A model generated the notes under the pieces. The model was not told the origin of the DNA. It ran no database searches and saw only the letters and a list, made by a program, of their open reading frames with translations. Made by a program: the position numbers and the translations under genes. Shown piece by piece: positions 54,000 through 63,522 of a DNA stretch of 64,000 nt (within the stretch, counting starts at the first letter, position 1; the number at the start of each line of letters is the position of its first letter). Source of the stretch: Chloroflexota bacterium (GTDB lineage Bacteria; Chloroflexota; Anaerolineae; Anaerolineales; Villigracilaceae); NCBI GenBank assembly GCA_024224815.1, contig JAAENC010000680.1, positions 1-64,000 of the forward strand. Reading direction: 5' to 3'.

Positions 54000-55841
54000 A
54001 TGAAATTGAAAAAACTATCCATACTCTTCGTCTTCGTCATCATCGCTACATTGCTCGCAGCATGTGGTGGCGCAGCCGACACAGCTCCTGAAGCTGCTGA
54101 GCCTGCCGCAGAAGAATCTGCTGCTGAGCCTGCCGCAGAAGAGCCTGCTGCCGAAGAACCTGCAGATGGTGGTTTCGCTGAAGTCGCTCGTGAAGATACA
54201 GCCGTTCTTGGTTGGTCCATCTCTTCACCCATCGGCGTAACCAACCCATGGGCAGTTCCCGGATACACACACCAGGAAGGAAACAACTTCCTCTGGGAAC
54301 CGTTGTACTGGTTCGGTATTTTCTCTGATGAGGAAATTCCCTGGTTAGCACAGAATATGGAATACACCAACGACGATTTCACTCAGATGGTTATCGAATT
54401 GAACCCATTGGCAAAATGGAGTGACGGCGTTGCTGTTACTTCTGCTGATGTTGTTTTCACTTTCGAAGGTCAAATGACTGACGAAAAATTAGCATATCAT
54501 GAAGCCTTCGTACAGTTCGTCGATTCTGTTGTAGCCGTTGATGACCTGACCGTTGAAGTTAATTTTAAAATTCCTGCACCACGCTTCATGTTTGAAGTAC
54601 TGATGCTGAAATTTGATACTGGCATTCCTATTGTTCCTGCACACGTTTTCGCTGATGTAGAGAACTGGAATGAATTTGCCGGCGATCTCGACATGCCCCA
54701 CTCCGGACCTTACACAATCGTCAACTGGGACAACAACCAGAAGATTTTTGACCTTCGTGAAGATTGGTGGGCAGTGGAAGCAGGCTTGATCGACACCCCC
54801 GACGTAAAACGAATCGTTATGGTTAACCTCGGTGGACAGATCGGTCAGAACATGGATGTTGTTTCACAGCGTATCGTCAACAACGAAATGGACTCCGCCC
54901 TTGGTATGAACATCGTCTTGCTGCAAAGCATCACTGAGAAGAATCCTGATGTTACAACCCACACAGGACACGAAGCACCTTTTGGTTACCTTGACTGGTG
55001 GCCAAATTCACTTTGGGTCAACACTCAACTTGCCCCATACGACGAAGTAGAAGTACGTAACGCAATGAACCGCTGCCTCGACCGCGAAACAATAAACAAT
55101 GTTGTTTACGAAGGCGCAGAAATTGCTAACGTATATCCATTCCCACTTTACCCCGGTCTGCAAGCATTCGTGGACTCACCTGAGGTTCAAGCATTAATCG
55201 AAAAATACGAACCTGGAAAATTTGACCCTGAAGAATCAAAAGCATTGATGGAATCCGTAGGATTCGAAGTCAATGGTGACGGGTTATTCGAGCGTGATGG
55301 TGAAACAGTCAGCGCTGAAATTCACGGGTTTGAAGGAATCCATAATAACATCGTTCCTGTCCTGGTTGAAATGCTCCGCGACTGCGGTTTCGATTCCTCA
55401 ATCAACTTCGGCGACACCGCATACCAGAATATGGTTGACGGCGCACCCGGAATGTACATGTGGGGCCACGGCGCCAGCTTGAAAGACCCGTATGCAGCCT
55501 TCGAGCTATACCACGGTCGCTTCAGCACCGCTCTCAACTCTTCAGCCGGAACTAACCGATGGTCACGCTACAGCAATCCAGATTATGATGCAATCCTGGA
55601 TGAAATGGCTCCCCTCGCTTCCGACGATCCTCAGTTCCACGCTTTGGCAGCTCAGGCAATGGAAATTTACTGGCGCGATATGATTGACATTCCTGTCATT
55701 CAATGGTTGCACCACATTCCCTACAACACAACATACTGGAGCAACTGGCCAACAGCTGATAATATCGGCCCTGGTGTCAATGGTGCTTTCTGGGCACATA
55801 CCGGACAGTTGGTTATCACTGGTCTCGAATCAACAAAATAA
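54000..55841 (+). CDS. extracellular solute-binding lipoprotein, family 5 (peptide/oligosaccharide type)
   Basis: 613 residues. The signal peptide ends at LLAACGG (Cys about 22), and an Ala/Glu/Pro linker follows to about residue 57. The family 5 fold is seen in FLWEPLYWFG, LNPLAKWSDGVAVTSADVVFTFE and CLDRETINNVVYEGAE. AGGAG lies upstream of the ATG. Family 5 proteins carry peptides, but several carry oligosaccharides. The LacI control and galactose genes favour a saccharide here. It is the first gene of a five-gene transport operon. Confidence 0.9.
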   Translation: MKLKKLSILFVFVIIATLLAACGGAADTAPEAAEPAAEESAAEPAAEEPAAEEPADGGFAEVAREDTAVLGWSISSPIGVTNPWAVPGYTHQEGNNFLWEPLYWFGIFSDEEIPWLAQNMEYTNDDFTQMVIELNPLAKWSDGVAVTSADVVFTFEGQMTDEKLAYHEAFVQFVDSVVAVDDLTVEVNFKIPAPRFMFEVLMLKFDTGIPIVPAHVFADVENWNEFAGDLDMPHSGPYTIVNWDNNQKIFDLREDWWAVEAGLIDTPDVKRIVMVNLGGQIGQNMDVVSQRIVNNEMDSALGMNIVLLQSITEKNPDVTTHTGHEAPFGYLDWWPNSLWVNTQLAPYDEVEVRNAMNRCLDRETINNVVYEGAEIANVYPFPLYPGLQAFVDSPEVQALIEKYEPGKFDPEESKALMESVGFEVNGDGLFERDGETVSAEIHGFEGIHNNIVPVLVEMLRDCGFDSSINFGDTAYQNMVDGAPGMYMWGHGASLKDPYAAFELYHGRFSTALNSSAGTNRWSRYSNPDYDAILDEMAPLASDDPQFHALAAQAMEIYWRDMIDIPVIQWLHHIPYNTTYWSNWPTADNIGPGVNGAFWAHTGQLVITGLESTK

Positions 55842-55879
55842 GTTTATTGTAGTATGAATAGAAAAAGGCTAGTAAAATT

Positions 55880-55910
55880 GAGTGGCGCGTCTAACGCGCC
55901 ACTCGTTTTT
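55880..55910 (+). terminator. attenuating terminator after the binding-protein gene
   Basis: Perfect 10-base stem GAGTGGCGCG/CGCGCCACTC, loop TCTAA, then GTTTTT. Partial read-through would give more binding protein than permease. Confidence 0.85.
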
Positions 55911-55935
55911 CAAAGAGAATAACAGGAGTTTCAAT

Positions 55936-56931
55936 ATGAAAATACGTAAAATAATTGAGCGTATATTCTTTTTCTTGCTAGTGGTTTGGGCTGCATCAAC
56001 GATCACATTCTTCATTCCCCGAATATCATCCCGCAACCCAGTGCGTGAGCGATTTGGTCAACTAGCTCGTTCAGGAGGTTTCGCGCCCGCTGATTTAGAA
56101 ATCATCATAGAATCTTTCAATCAAAAGTTTGGATTAGATCTGCCTCTCTGGGAACAATATACAAACTATGTTGGTAGCTTGGCTCGCCTCGACCTTGGCG
56201 TTTCCATGTTCCAGTTTCCGAAAACTGTTGGTGAATTAATCAACGAATCCTTACCGTGGACTATTGGGTTATTGGTCACAACGACAATATTATCATTTAT
56301 TATTGGCAATCTAATGGGCGCAATTGCCGCCTGGCCAAAAGCACCTCGATGGCTCCGAAATTTGGCCATGCCGTTTGTTTTATTCATGGGTGTCCCACCT
56401 GTTTTGCTCGCTATCTTCCTCTTATTCTTTATTGCTTTCCGGCTCAAATTCCTCCCACTCGGCGGTGCCTATTCAATCGGCACAGTACCAAATCTTTCTT
56501 TAGAATTTGCCCTTGATGTACTCAAACATCAAATTCTACCTGCAACAGCCATGATATTTGGATCTGTTGGCGGCTGGGTGTTATCTATGCGCGGTATGGG
56601 TATCACCATTCAAGGTGAAGATTATGTGCTGTTTGCGGAACACAAAGGTCTGAGCGGTTTCACAATCTTCAAAGATTATTATTTACGAAATGCCTTACTC
56701 CCACAGGTGACTGCCTTTGCATTAGCACTCGGAAATGTGGTCAGTTCTGGCATTATTATTGAGCAACTATTTGGTTTACCAGGCATTGGCACGCTCCTGC
56801 ATAATGCCATCAAGTTTAACGATTTTGTGGTTATATATGGGGTCGTTCTTTTCATTACAATAGCAATTGCGGCTTTGATGGTTTTTGTCGAATTACTATA
56901 CCCTTTACTTGATCCACGAATTCAGGATTAG
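55936..56931 (+). CDS. ABC transporter permease (DppB/OppB type)
   Basis: About 331 residues from the ATG at 55936, which has AGGAG upstream; a start at 55882 would lie in the terminator. Six membrane segments, the N-terminal RIFFFLLVVWAASTITFFIPR and the C-terminal EAA-like loop with GLPGIGTLLHNAI are typical of DppB. It pairs with the DppC-type gene 14 bases downstream. Confidence 0.9.
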   Translation: MKIRKIIERIFFFLLVVWAASTITFFIPRISSRNPVRERFGQLARSGGFAPADLEIIIESFNQKFGLDLPLWEQYTNYVGSLARLDLGVSMFQFPKTVGELINESLPWTIGLLVTTTILSFIIGNLMGAIAAWPKAPRWLRNLAMPFVLFMGVPPVLLAIFLLFFIAFRLKFLPLGGAYSIGTVPNLSLEFALDVLKHQILPATAMIFGSVGGWVLSMRGMGITIQGEDYVLFAEHKGLSGFTIFKDYYLRNALLPQVTAFALALGNVVSSGIIIEQLFGLPGIGTLLHNAIKFNDFVVIYGVVLFITIAIAALMVFVELLYPLLDPRIQD

Positions 56932-56945
56932 GGCTAAGAAATAAT

Positions 56946-57848
56946 ATGACAACTACAACAATTACTAATTCAGAAGAAATAAAAAAGCCCAGTAATTTAT
57001 CTTTAAGATTGGGTTACATCCGACGAAATCCGGGACTTGCCCTAGGTGTTGCTATATTGATTAGTCTAATTCTTTTTACCGTTATCGGATTGATGAATAT
57101 TGACAGCGATGATGCCTATCCACTATCAGTGATGGGAAGACAAGCTCCTAGCATCGAATTCCCATTCGGCACAGATTACTTTGGGCGAGATTTATACGCA
57201 GCACTTGTCGTCGGCATGTGGCAAACTGCGTTAATCGGTGTTATAGCAGGTGCCATTGGTACGTTTATCGGAATTATCCTTGGTTTTGTTTCTGCCTTTT
57301 ATGGCGGAATCCTAGATACCATCATCAAAGGTGTCTGTCAGATATTGATGCCAATCCCCGTTTTCCTCATACAGGTGATCATTGCAGGTTCTTTAAACAA
57401 AGATGATGTCACTGTTTTCACAATGGCGCTCATTGTTGTGCTACTTGCATGGATGTGGCCCACCCTGGTGATCCGTTCACAAGTTCTTTCCATGAAAGAG
57501 CGACAATTTGTCTCTGTCGCCAAATTATCAGGAATGAATAATATTGAAATAATCTTTGCTGAAATCTTCCCGAACTTGCTACCCTTTATTGCTGCATCAT
57601 TTGTATGGTCCGTTTTTTCAGCCGTATTCGCATCCTTCTATCTAGCTGTGATCGGTCTTGGACCATTACGAGAGCCACTTTTAGGTAATATAATCTGGGG
57701 CGCTCAGTCTCAGGGTGCATTCTTCAATGGGTGGTGGTGGTGGCCATTGGCTCCCGCTACGTTGATGGTCTTAATTTTGACCTCATTGGCACTTATCAAT
57801 ATGGGTCTTGACGAGTTGGCAAACCCACGAGTTCGACGAACGGAGTAA
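56946..57848 (+). CDS. ABC transporter permease (DppC/OppC type)
   Basis: 300 residues. The cytoplasmic N-terminus is followed by six membrane segments, a PFGTDYFGRDLY block in the outer loop, and the SVAKLSGMNNIEIIFAEIFPNLLPF coupling loop, all DppC hallmarks. It lies 8 bases before the first ATPase gene. Confidence 0.9.
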   Translation: MTTTTITNSEEIKKPSNLSLRLGYIRRNPGLALGVAILISLILFTVIGLMNIDSDDAYPLSVMGRQAPSIEFPFGTDYFGRDLYAALVVGMWQTALIGVIAGAIGTFIGIILGFVSAFYGGILDTIIKGVCQILMPIPVFLIQVIIAGSLNKDDVTVFTMALIVVLLAWMWPTLVIRSQVLSMKERQFVSVAKLSGMNNIEIIFAEIFPNLLPFIAASFVWSVFSAVFASFYLAVIGLGPLREPLLGNIIWGAQSQGAFFNGWWWWPLAPATLMVLILTSLALINMGLDELANPRVRRTE

Positions 57849-57856
57849 GAGTACTT

Positions 57857-58822
57857 ATGGAACCCGCATTAAAAATAAACAATTTACAAGTTTCGTACTA
57901 TACCGATGCCGGGCGCGCCCGCGCGTTGGATGGCGTGAACCTGACGCTAAACCCGGGCGAAAAACTGGGATTAGTCGGGGAATCTGGCTCTGGCAAGAGC
58001 ACCATGGCATTAGCTATGATGCGAATGATCAAACCCCCTGGGCGAATCGAAGGCGGCGAGGTTATCATCGGTGATGTCAACCTCACTACTCTTTCTGAAG
58101 AGGATATGCTCAAGGCCCGCCTAAGTAGAATCGCCTACATTCCACAGGGTGCGATGAACTCACTCAACCCGGTAACTCGAATTGGTGCGCAGATGGTGGA
58201 CGCGATCAAAGCCCATGACACAGGCATGTCCAAAAAAGAGATTATTGAAAAAAGCATGGAATCGCTCGAATCAGTTGATTTGAAGCGAGAAGTCTTCAAA
58301 ATGTATCCCCACGAATTGAGTGGTGGCATGAAGCAGCGTGTATGTATCGCAATTGGTATTTTGCTTGAGCCTCAAGTGATCGTTGCTGACGAGCCTACCA
58401 GTGCATTGGATGTGATAACCCAAAGACAAGTGATGGAAACGATTGATAAAGTGCAAGACAAATTAGGCGCAGCGATCATTTTAATCGGCCATGATATGGG
58501 CTTAATGGCTCAGTTCGTGGATCGCGTTGCTGTCATGTATACCGGACGATTGATGGAAGTCAGTTCTGTAAAAGATATGTTCACAAGACCAAAGCATCCT
58601 TACGCCGTTGATCTAATCCACAGTTTACCCAATTTGGAAAACAAAGGTGTTTTTAAAGGCATACCCGGAGTAGCACCTGCTCTGCTGAGGCTGCCCAGCG
58701 GTTGTTCGTTCCACCCGCGCTGTTCTCAAGCGATCGAAATATGCCAAAAAGACACTCCCCCATATCAAGAGATTGAAGATAATCGATTTGCAGCCTGTCA
58801 TCTTTTTCAGGAAAAGGCATAA
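57857..58822 (+). CDS. ABC transporter ATPase (DppD/OppD type)
   Basis: 321 residues. Walker A is GESGSGKSTMA, the signature is LSGGMKQRVC and Walker B is VIVADEPTSALD. The C-terminal oligopeptide-ATPase extension has the Cys-rich GCSFHPRCSQAIEICQKDTPP, seen in DppD where it may bind an iron-sulfur cluster. It lies 2 bases before the second ATPase gene. Confidence 0.92.
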   Translation: MEPALKINNLQVSYYTDAGRARALDGVNLTLNPGEKLGLVGESGSGKSTMALAMMRMIKPPGRIEGGEVIIGDVNLTTLSEEDMLKARLSRIAYIPQGAMNSLNPVTRIGAQMVDAIKAHDTGMSKKEIIEKSMESLESVDLKREVFKMYPHELSGGMKQRVCIAIGILLEPQVIVADEPTSALDVITQRQVMETIDKVQDKLGAAIILIGHDMGLMAQFVDRVAVMYTGRLMEVSSVKDMFTRPKHPYAVDLIHSLPNLENKGVFKGIPGVAPALLRLPSGCSFHPRCSQAIEICQKDTPPYQEIEDNRFAACHLFQEKA

Positions 58823-58824
58823 CT

Positions 58825-59835
58825 ATGCAAGATTTAATGGAGCTTAAAAACGTTACAAAAATATATTCACAAGGATTGATGTCTCAGGAATCAACAGTAG
58901 CATTAAATAATTTCTCCTTGAAGATGAATGAAGAAAAACCAACCATCATGACTGTAGCTGGCGAAAGTGGCAGTGGAAAAACCACATTGGCAATGCTGTT
59001 GCTAGGCTTTATCAAACCTACAGAAGGTCAAATATTTTACAAAGGCAAAGATATTCACAACTTGAAAGGGCAAGAAAAACTTACTTTTCGACGTGAAGTC
59101 CAGGCAGTTTTCCAAGATCCATTTGCCGTATTCAATCCCTTCTACACTGTTGATCATTTATTGACCGTGCCGATCAAAAAGTTCAAGCTAGCAAAGAGCA
59201 AGATTGAAACACAAGATAAGATAAACGAAGCATTGACTGCCGTGGGTCTTCACCCACAGGATATTCTTGGTCGATTCCCCCACCAATTGTCTGGCGGACA
59301 GCGCCAACGAATCAATATTGCGCGTGCACTACTCCTTCGTCCGAAGATCCTGATAGCAGATGAACCCGTATCCATGGTGGACGCATCTTTACGTGCAAAC
59401 ATCTTGGAAACTTTGAGCAGCCTGCAAAAGGATTATGGGGTATCCATCGTTTATATCACGCACGATCTCACAACAGCCTATCACATTGCCAAATCTATTG
59501 TGGTCCTATACCGTGGGACAGTTATGGAAGCTGGCGGTGTGGATGAAGTCATAATAAAGCCACAGCATCCATACACTCAACTTTTAATTGACTCCATCCC
59601 ATGGCCTGACATCAATCGCCGTTGGGGGAAAACAGACATAAAGGTTGAGGATATGGAAATTGGGGAATTCAAAGCTGGCTGCAAATTCTATTCTCGCTGC
59701 CCTCGATCCATGGATATATGCAAAGATTTACCTCCGTTCTACCAAATTGAGCCAAAGCAGGCAGCATCTTGCTTTTTGTTCGACCAGAATCTACAAATTG
59801 CCCCTGAAAACATGACGGATTTATTGCCACACTAA
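58825..59835 (+). CDS. ABC transporter ATPase (DppF/OppF type)
   Basis: 336 residues. Walker A is GESGSGKTTLA, the signature is LSGGQRQRIN and Walker B is ILIADEPVSMVDAS. The extension GCKFYSRCPRSMDICKDLPP parallels the partner ATPase. It is the last gene of the operon, before a bidirectional terminator. Confidence 0.92.
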   Translation: MQDLMELKNVTKIYSQGLMSQESTVALNNFSLKMNEEKPTIMTVAGESGSGKTTLAMLLLGFIKPTEGQIFYKGKDIHNLKGQEKLTFRREVQAVFQDPFAVFNPFYTVDHLLTVPIKKFKLAKSKIETQDKINEALTAVGLHPQDILGRFPHQLSGGQRQRINIARALLLRPKILIADEPVSMVDASLRANILETLSSLQKDYGVSIVYITHDLTTAYHIAKSIVVLYRGTVMEAGGVDEVIIKPQHPYTQLLIDSIPWPDINRRWGKTDIKVEDMEIGEFKAGCKFYSRCPRSMDICKDLPPFYQIEPKQAASCFLFDQNLQIAPENMTDLLPH

Positions 59836-59854
59836 TACTAACCAATAATTAAAC

Positions 59855-59890
59855 AAAAAAGTCTGGATCATGCGTGATCCAGACTTTTTT
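59855..59890. terminator. bidirectional rho-independent terminator
   Basis: AAAAAA, stem GTCTGGATCA/TGATCCAGAC around loop TGCG, then TTTTTT. It serves both the transporter operon and the convergent HAD gene. Confidence 0.92.
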
Positions 59891-59913
59891 AGTCCTTTGT
59901 TCAAGCTAAACAG

Positions 59914-60900
59914 CTAGATGATTATTTTTTCAATTGATTCTAAATTATCACAATAATGGTCGCACAAAGCTAATGATCCACTCTCTACAATGTTTCCACC
60001 TGAAACCCCAATCGTTGTAAATCCAGCCAATCTGACTGAACAAACACCTGCACCACTATCTTCAATGCCTACAATCGAATTGCGTTGATCGAAAGTTATA
60101 CTTAATCCAATTCTAGCTGCTTCAGCATATAACCAAGGATGAGGTTTTGGGGCAAGTTCACCCATCGTTCCAAATTCACCCTGTTTGACTGGGAATCCGC
60201 CAGAAATAATTACATCATAAAATTCCTTCGGATCACCCATACCCAGGCTTTGAAAAGCAGAACGGACAGCAGGATAGGCTTTCTCGTATAATCCTGATGT
60301 TACCAAACCAATTTTAATCTTCTGATTTTTTAAACCGTACAAGAACTCCTTCAAACCTGGTGCAGGGACAAATGCATTTTCCCGCCCTGTCCCTTTTAAA
60401 ATTTTCTCCATCTCTACATGGGTGTGCATAAAATAAAGATGCCGAGCTGATTCCAGCGATTTCTCTGGGCAATATTTCTCAATACAATATGTCAAATGCT
60501 CGGAGACACTATGGCCTGCGACAAATGGCATATCTGCTTCTTCAAGGCTGAACACCGGATTACCAAGCAAAGATGAAATTGTTTGCTCAATAATCCATAT
60601 CCAAAATTTTTCACTATGAATACTCGTTCCATCCAGATCCATCAAGACGGCTTGTATGGGTTTTTTCAATTTGACCGGGTGCAGTGGATAATATGACGGA
60701 TAATCAAGTTTTGAATTGACATAAGCCAGTGTATGATCTTTTTTTGCGATGAATTCAACTTTGCGGTCAGCAGTAGCACTGACAGATACCACCCCATCTT
60801 TTCCAACAAGATGATACCCATCACTGCAAGCATCCAACTTGACTAGACCATAATGCGCATCAAAACTGCCTAAATTAGGTATGTAGATTTGGTCACTCAT
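59914..60900 (-). CDS. HAD-family hydrolase with N-terminal extension (third cassette)
   Basis: A 328-residue ortholog of 6428-7411. The extension covers residues about 1-80, with motif I VLMDLDGTSIHSE, motif II LVTSG, motif III Lys in APKPHPW and motif IV GIEDSGAG. It is the last gene of its operon and starts 5 bases after the type A gene. Conservation of the extension in two separate operons shows it is functional. Confidence 0.83.
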   Translation of the reverse strand: MSDQIYIPNLGSFDAHYGLVKLDACSDGYHLVGKDGVVSVSATADRKVEFIAKKDHTLAYVNSKLDYPSYYPLHPVKLKKPIQAVLMDLDGTSIHSEKFWIWIIEQTISSLLGNPVFSLEEADMPFVAGHSVSEHLTYCIEKYCPEKSLESARHLYFMHTHVEMEKILKGTGRENAFVPAPGLKEFLYGLKNQKIKIGLVTSGLYEKAYPAVRSAFQSLGMGDPKEFYDVIISGGFPVKQGEFGTMGELAPKPHPWLYAEAARIGLSITFDQRNSIVGIEDSGAGVCSVRLAGFTTIGVSGGNIVESGSLALCDHYCDNLESIEKIII

Positions 60901-60905
60901 ATTGA

Positions 60906-61961
60906 CTATGCAAGCTCCAAAGCTCGAATGTGCTTGGCCGCACGGATCATCGCCAGGTAGCCATCAGCTGGCACGTAATCTGGGATTGAGTTGCCAGAGC
61001 CTAGCGCGTACCCCTGTGCCATCTCCCTGTATTTCAAGCCTCTTTCTATAACGAGCTCAAAAATAGTTTGTGGATCGTTCTGACACAAAATATCGACATC
61101 AATCCCACCTAAAATAGCAATTTGGCTTCCATAGTCTTCAATCCATTTTTCGAATGGAGAAACATTATCCTCATTAGAGTGCTTGCCATTAATGCCCAAT
61201 GCGATCGCATCATCCATCACCGTGAATATTTTTCCGCAGGAATGCCACAAGAATGGTTTCCCCGATAGTTTAATGATTCCCAACATACGAGCATATTGTG
61301 GCAGGATATGTGTACGAATTACCTTAGGAGAAACCAAAGTGTTGGTTTTAAAGCCCAGATCATCTCCAAAACGATAAACACCAAATGTACCTCCATAATT
61401 GGCAGTCATGCGCTCCCACAAGCGAACAAAGAGATCACCAATTTTGATAAAAAAATCGGAGAATAGCTCCGGATCATCTACCATCATATATGCTAACTTT
61501 TCAAAGCCAACCAGATCCTGACTGATTTCAAATACGCCATTCCCTATCCCTCCCAAAGCTTTCATTCCCTCTGACAAATTTTTACTCAATGCATTAAATT
61601 TCCTCTGTGCCGTCTTCCAATACATGCCTGGCAAATCATTCCATGGGTATTTGTTGAAATCATCACGAGTCTGAATCGGTCCAATCATACCGCCATAGAT
61701 GGCTCCATGACCGGGCAAGGAACGAGTGAGTGTCACTTCGAAAGAAACCATATCATATGTCATTTTTTGATAGAAATCGCAATAATGGGCAAAGAATTCG
61801 TCCAAATCCGCATCATCCCCATTGATCAAATATGCAAACTTGCGATTTAAAATGGTTTCCATAACAAGAGGGTCAATCTTGTGTTCATAGATCGGCAAAC
61901 GGGATGGTTTCTTATTTGCCATTACGTCCAGCATATGTTGATAATTTGCTATAAATTCCAT
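60906..61961 (-). CDS. UroD-family methyltransferase, type A (third cassette)
   Basis: A 351-residue ortholog of 7408-8466 with H240, C242 (WHSCGK) and C293 (GIDVDILC) at the same positions. SLPGHGAIYGGM and GIGNGVFEIS are also shared. One base separates it from the kinase gene. No corrinoid gene is seen in this cassette within the window; it may lie beyond the edge, or the cassette may share the one at 46020. Confidence 0.83.
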   Translation of the reverse strand: MEFIANYQHMLDVMANKKPSRLPIYEHKIDPLVMETILNRKFAYLINGDDADLDEFFAHYCDFYQKMTYDMVSFEVTLTRSLPGHGAIYGGMIGPIQTRDDFNKYPWNDLPGMYWKTAQRKFNALSKNLSEGMKALGGIGNGVFEISQDLVGFEKLAYMMVDDPELFSDFFIKIGDLFVRLWERMTANYGGTFGVYRFGDDLGFKTNTLVSPKVIRTHILPQYARMLGIIKLSGKPFLWHSCGKIFTVMDDAIALGINGKHSNEDNVSPFEKWIEDYGSQIAILGGIDVDILCQNDPQTIFELVIERGLKYREMAQGYALGSGNSIPDYVPADGYLAMIRAAKHIRALELA

Positions 61962-61962
61962 A

Positions 61963-63519
61963 TTAGTTTTTCTGTTTTCCAGTCAATTGACTAAGTGCGG
62001 CAAAAGTAGATTCTGAATTTGTGAGCATCTCCCGGTAGATTTCAATATACTCTTGATAAACGTGGTGAGCTTCCATATTGGGCTCATATCGTTCAGCAGG
62101 CTTCACAAACTGCTCAACAGAAGAAACCAGATTATCAAATAAGCCAACCGCATAACCAGCCAGAATAGAATTCCCAAGTGCAGATATATCATCCCTCCCC
62201 AGACAAACATAGGGCAACCCCATCACATCAGCCTTTATCTGATTCCACAGAGCACTCTTTGAACCACCGCCGTAAGCTACCACTTCTTCAATTTTCGTAT
62301 CTGGGAAAGTTTCAATCATCGCTTTATAGCGAATGTATTGATCAAAGGCAATACTTTCAAGAATTGACCGATAGAAATGTTCAACGGTGTGCGACCAGGT
62401 AAAACCTTGCCATGCACCGCGGAAATCTGAGTTGTTTGGACAGGCGCGTCCACCGAGATGAGGTATGAACAATACTCCTTCCGAGCCTGCACACAACTTC
62501 TCTGCCTTCGCATCCAATATTTGGTAAATATCATCACCAGAAATATCCGCTTCCGTTTCTTCCTGCTTAGCAAAGTTCTCAACAAACCAATGATGAGTTA
62601 AGCCGCCACCGATAATATATGAGGTAGGCGTCCAGAGACCGGGAATGACAGAGGGCAAGACTTCACTCATTTGATACTTGAGGTCTGCGTGAAAGGCATC
62701 AGTAGACATACCGATTAATGGATATGTGCCTGCATTATCCGCTAAACGCCCAGCCTTCGCCAAGCCAGAGCCAACAAAACCAGCAGCCTGATCTGCCAGA
62801 CCAGCAACAAGCGGTGTCCCAACTTTTAGACCAGTGTACCTGGCAGCTTCTGCCGAAATGCCACCGACTATGTCTGTAGATTTAACGATACGAGGTAAAT
62901 AAGAACTGGGAATTTCAAACTCTGCGCATAATTCATCGTCCCATATATATTTTTCAGAATTGCTCAGTCCTGTAATCCACAGGTATGTATTATCCATAAA
63001 AACGTCATCAATCCCTAGCCCAGCGAGTTTCGCTATCAAATATCCGCTGATCGTAACAAATTTCTTTGTTCGCTTATAAATTTCGGGAAATTCACTACGA
63101 AGCCAGATCATCTTTGCCAGATATGTAGGCTGACCAGAACCCGTTTTCGTACGAATCAAGTCATGGTGACTTTCCAGAATGGCATCAAGATAAGGTGAAT
63201 AGCGTAAATCCAACGTGCTTGAATATGGCATGCTTGGGTCGCAATTCTGATCCAAGCCCACCAACCCACTTTGAATCCCATCTAAACAAACAGCAGCAAT
63301 ATCCGTTGGAGATATGTTGGCTTCTATCAATATATTTTTTATACAATCATAAACAGCATGGAGAATATCCTCAGAATCATATTCTGCAACACCGGGTGAA
63401 GGCTGACTTGGATGCGTATCACGGCTAGCAGCGCCGACAGAAAACCCCACAGAATCGTATGCGGACACCTTGGTATAACTAGACCCAATATCAATTCCAA
63501 TTAGGTACACATTGCTCAT
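61963..63519 (-). CDS. FGGY-family carbohydrate kinase (third cassette)
   Basis: A 518-residue ortholog of 8476-10005. LIGIDIGSSYTKVSAYD opens the ATPase domain, and AYGGGSKSALWNQIKADV is the FGGY signature. HPSQPSPGVAEYDSEDIL and GGRACPNNSDFRGAW are shared blocks that set this pair apart from ordinary xylulokinases. It lies 3 bases after a type B gene. Confidence 0.87.
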   Translation of the reverse strand: MSNVYLIGIDIGSSYTKVSAYDSVGFSVGAASRDTHPSQPSPGVAEYDSEDILHAVYDCIKNILIEANISPTDIAAVCLDGIQSGLVGLDQNCDPSMPYSSTLDLRYSPYLDAILESHHDLIRTKTGSGQPTYLAKMIWLRSEFPEIYKRTKKFVTISGYLIAKLAGLGIDDVFMDNTYLWITGLSNSEKYIWDDELCAEFEIPSSYLPRIVKSTDIVGGISAEAARYTGLKVGTPLVAGLADQAAGFVGSGLAKAGRLADNAGTYPLIGMSTDAFHADLKYQMSEVLPSVIPGLWTPTSYIIGGGLTHHWFVENFAKQEETEADISGDDIYQILDAKAEKLCAGSEGVLFIPHLGGRACPNNSDFRGAWQGFTWSHTVEHFYRSILESIAFDQYIRYKAMIETFPDTKIEEVVAYGGGSKSALWNQIKADVMGLPYVCLGRDDISALGNSILAGYAVGLFDNLVSSVEQFVKPAERYEPNMEAHHVYQEYIEIYREMLTNSESTFAALSQLTGKQKN

Positions 63520-63522
63520 AGT

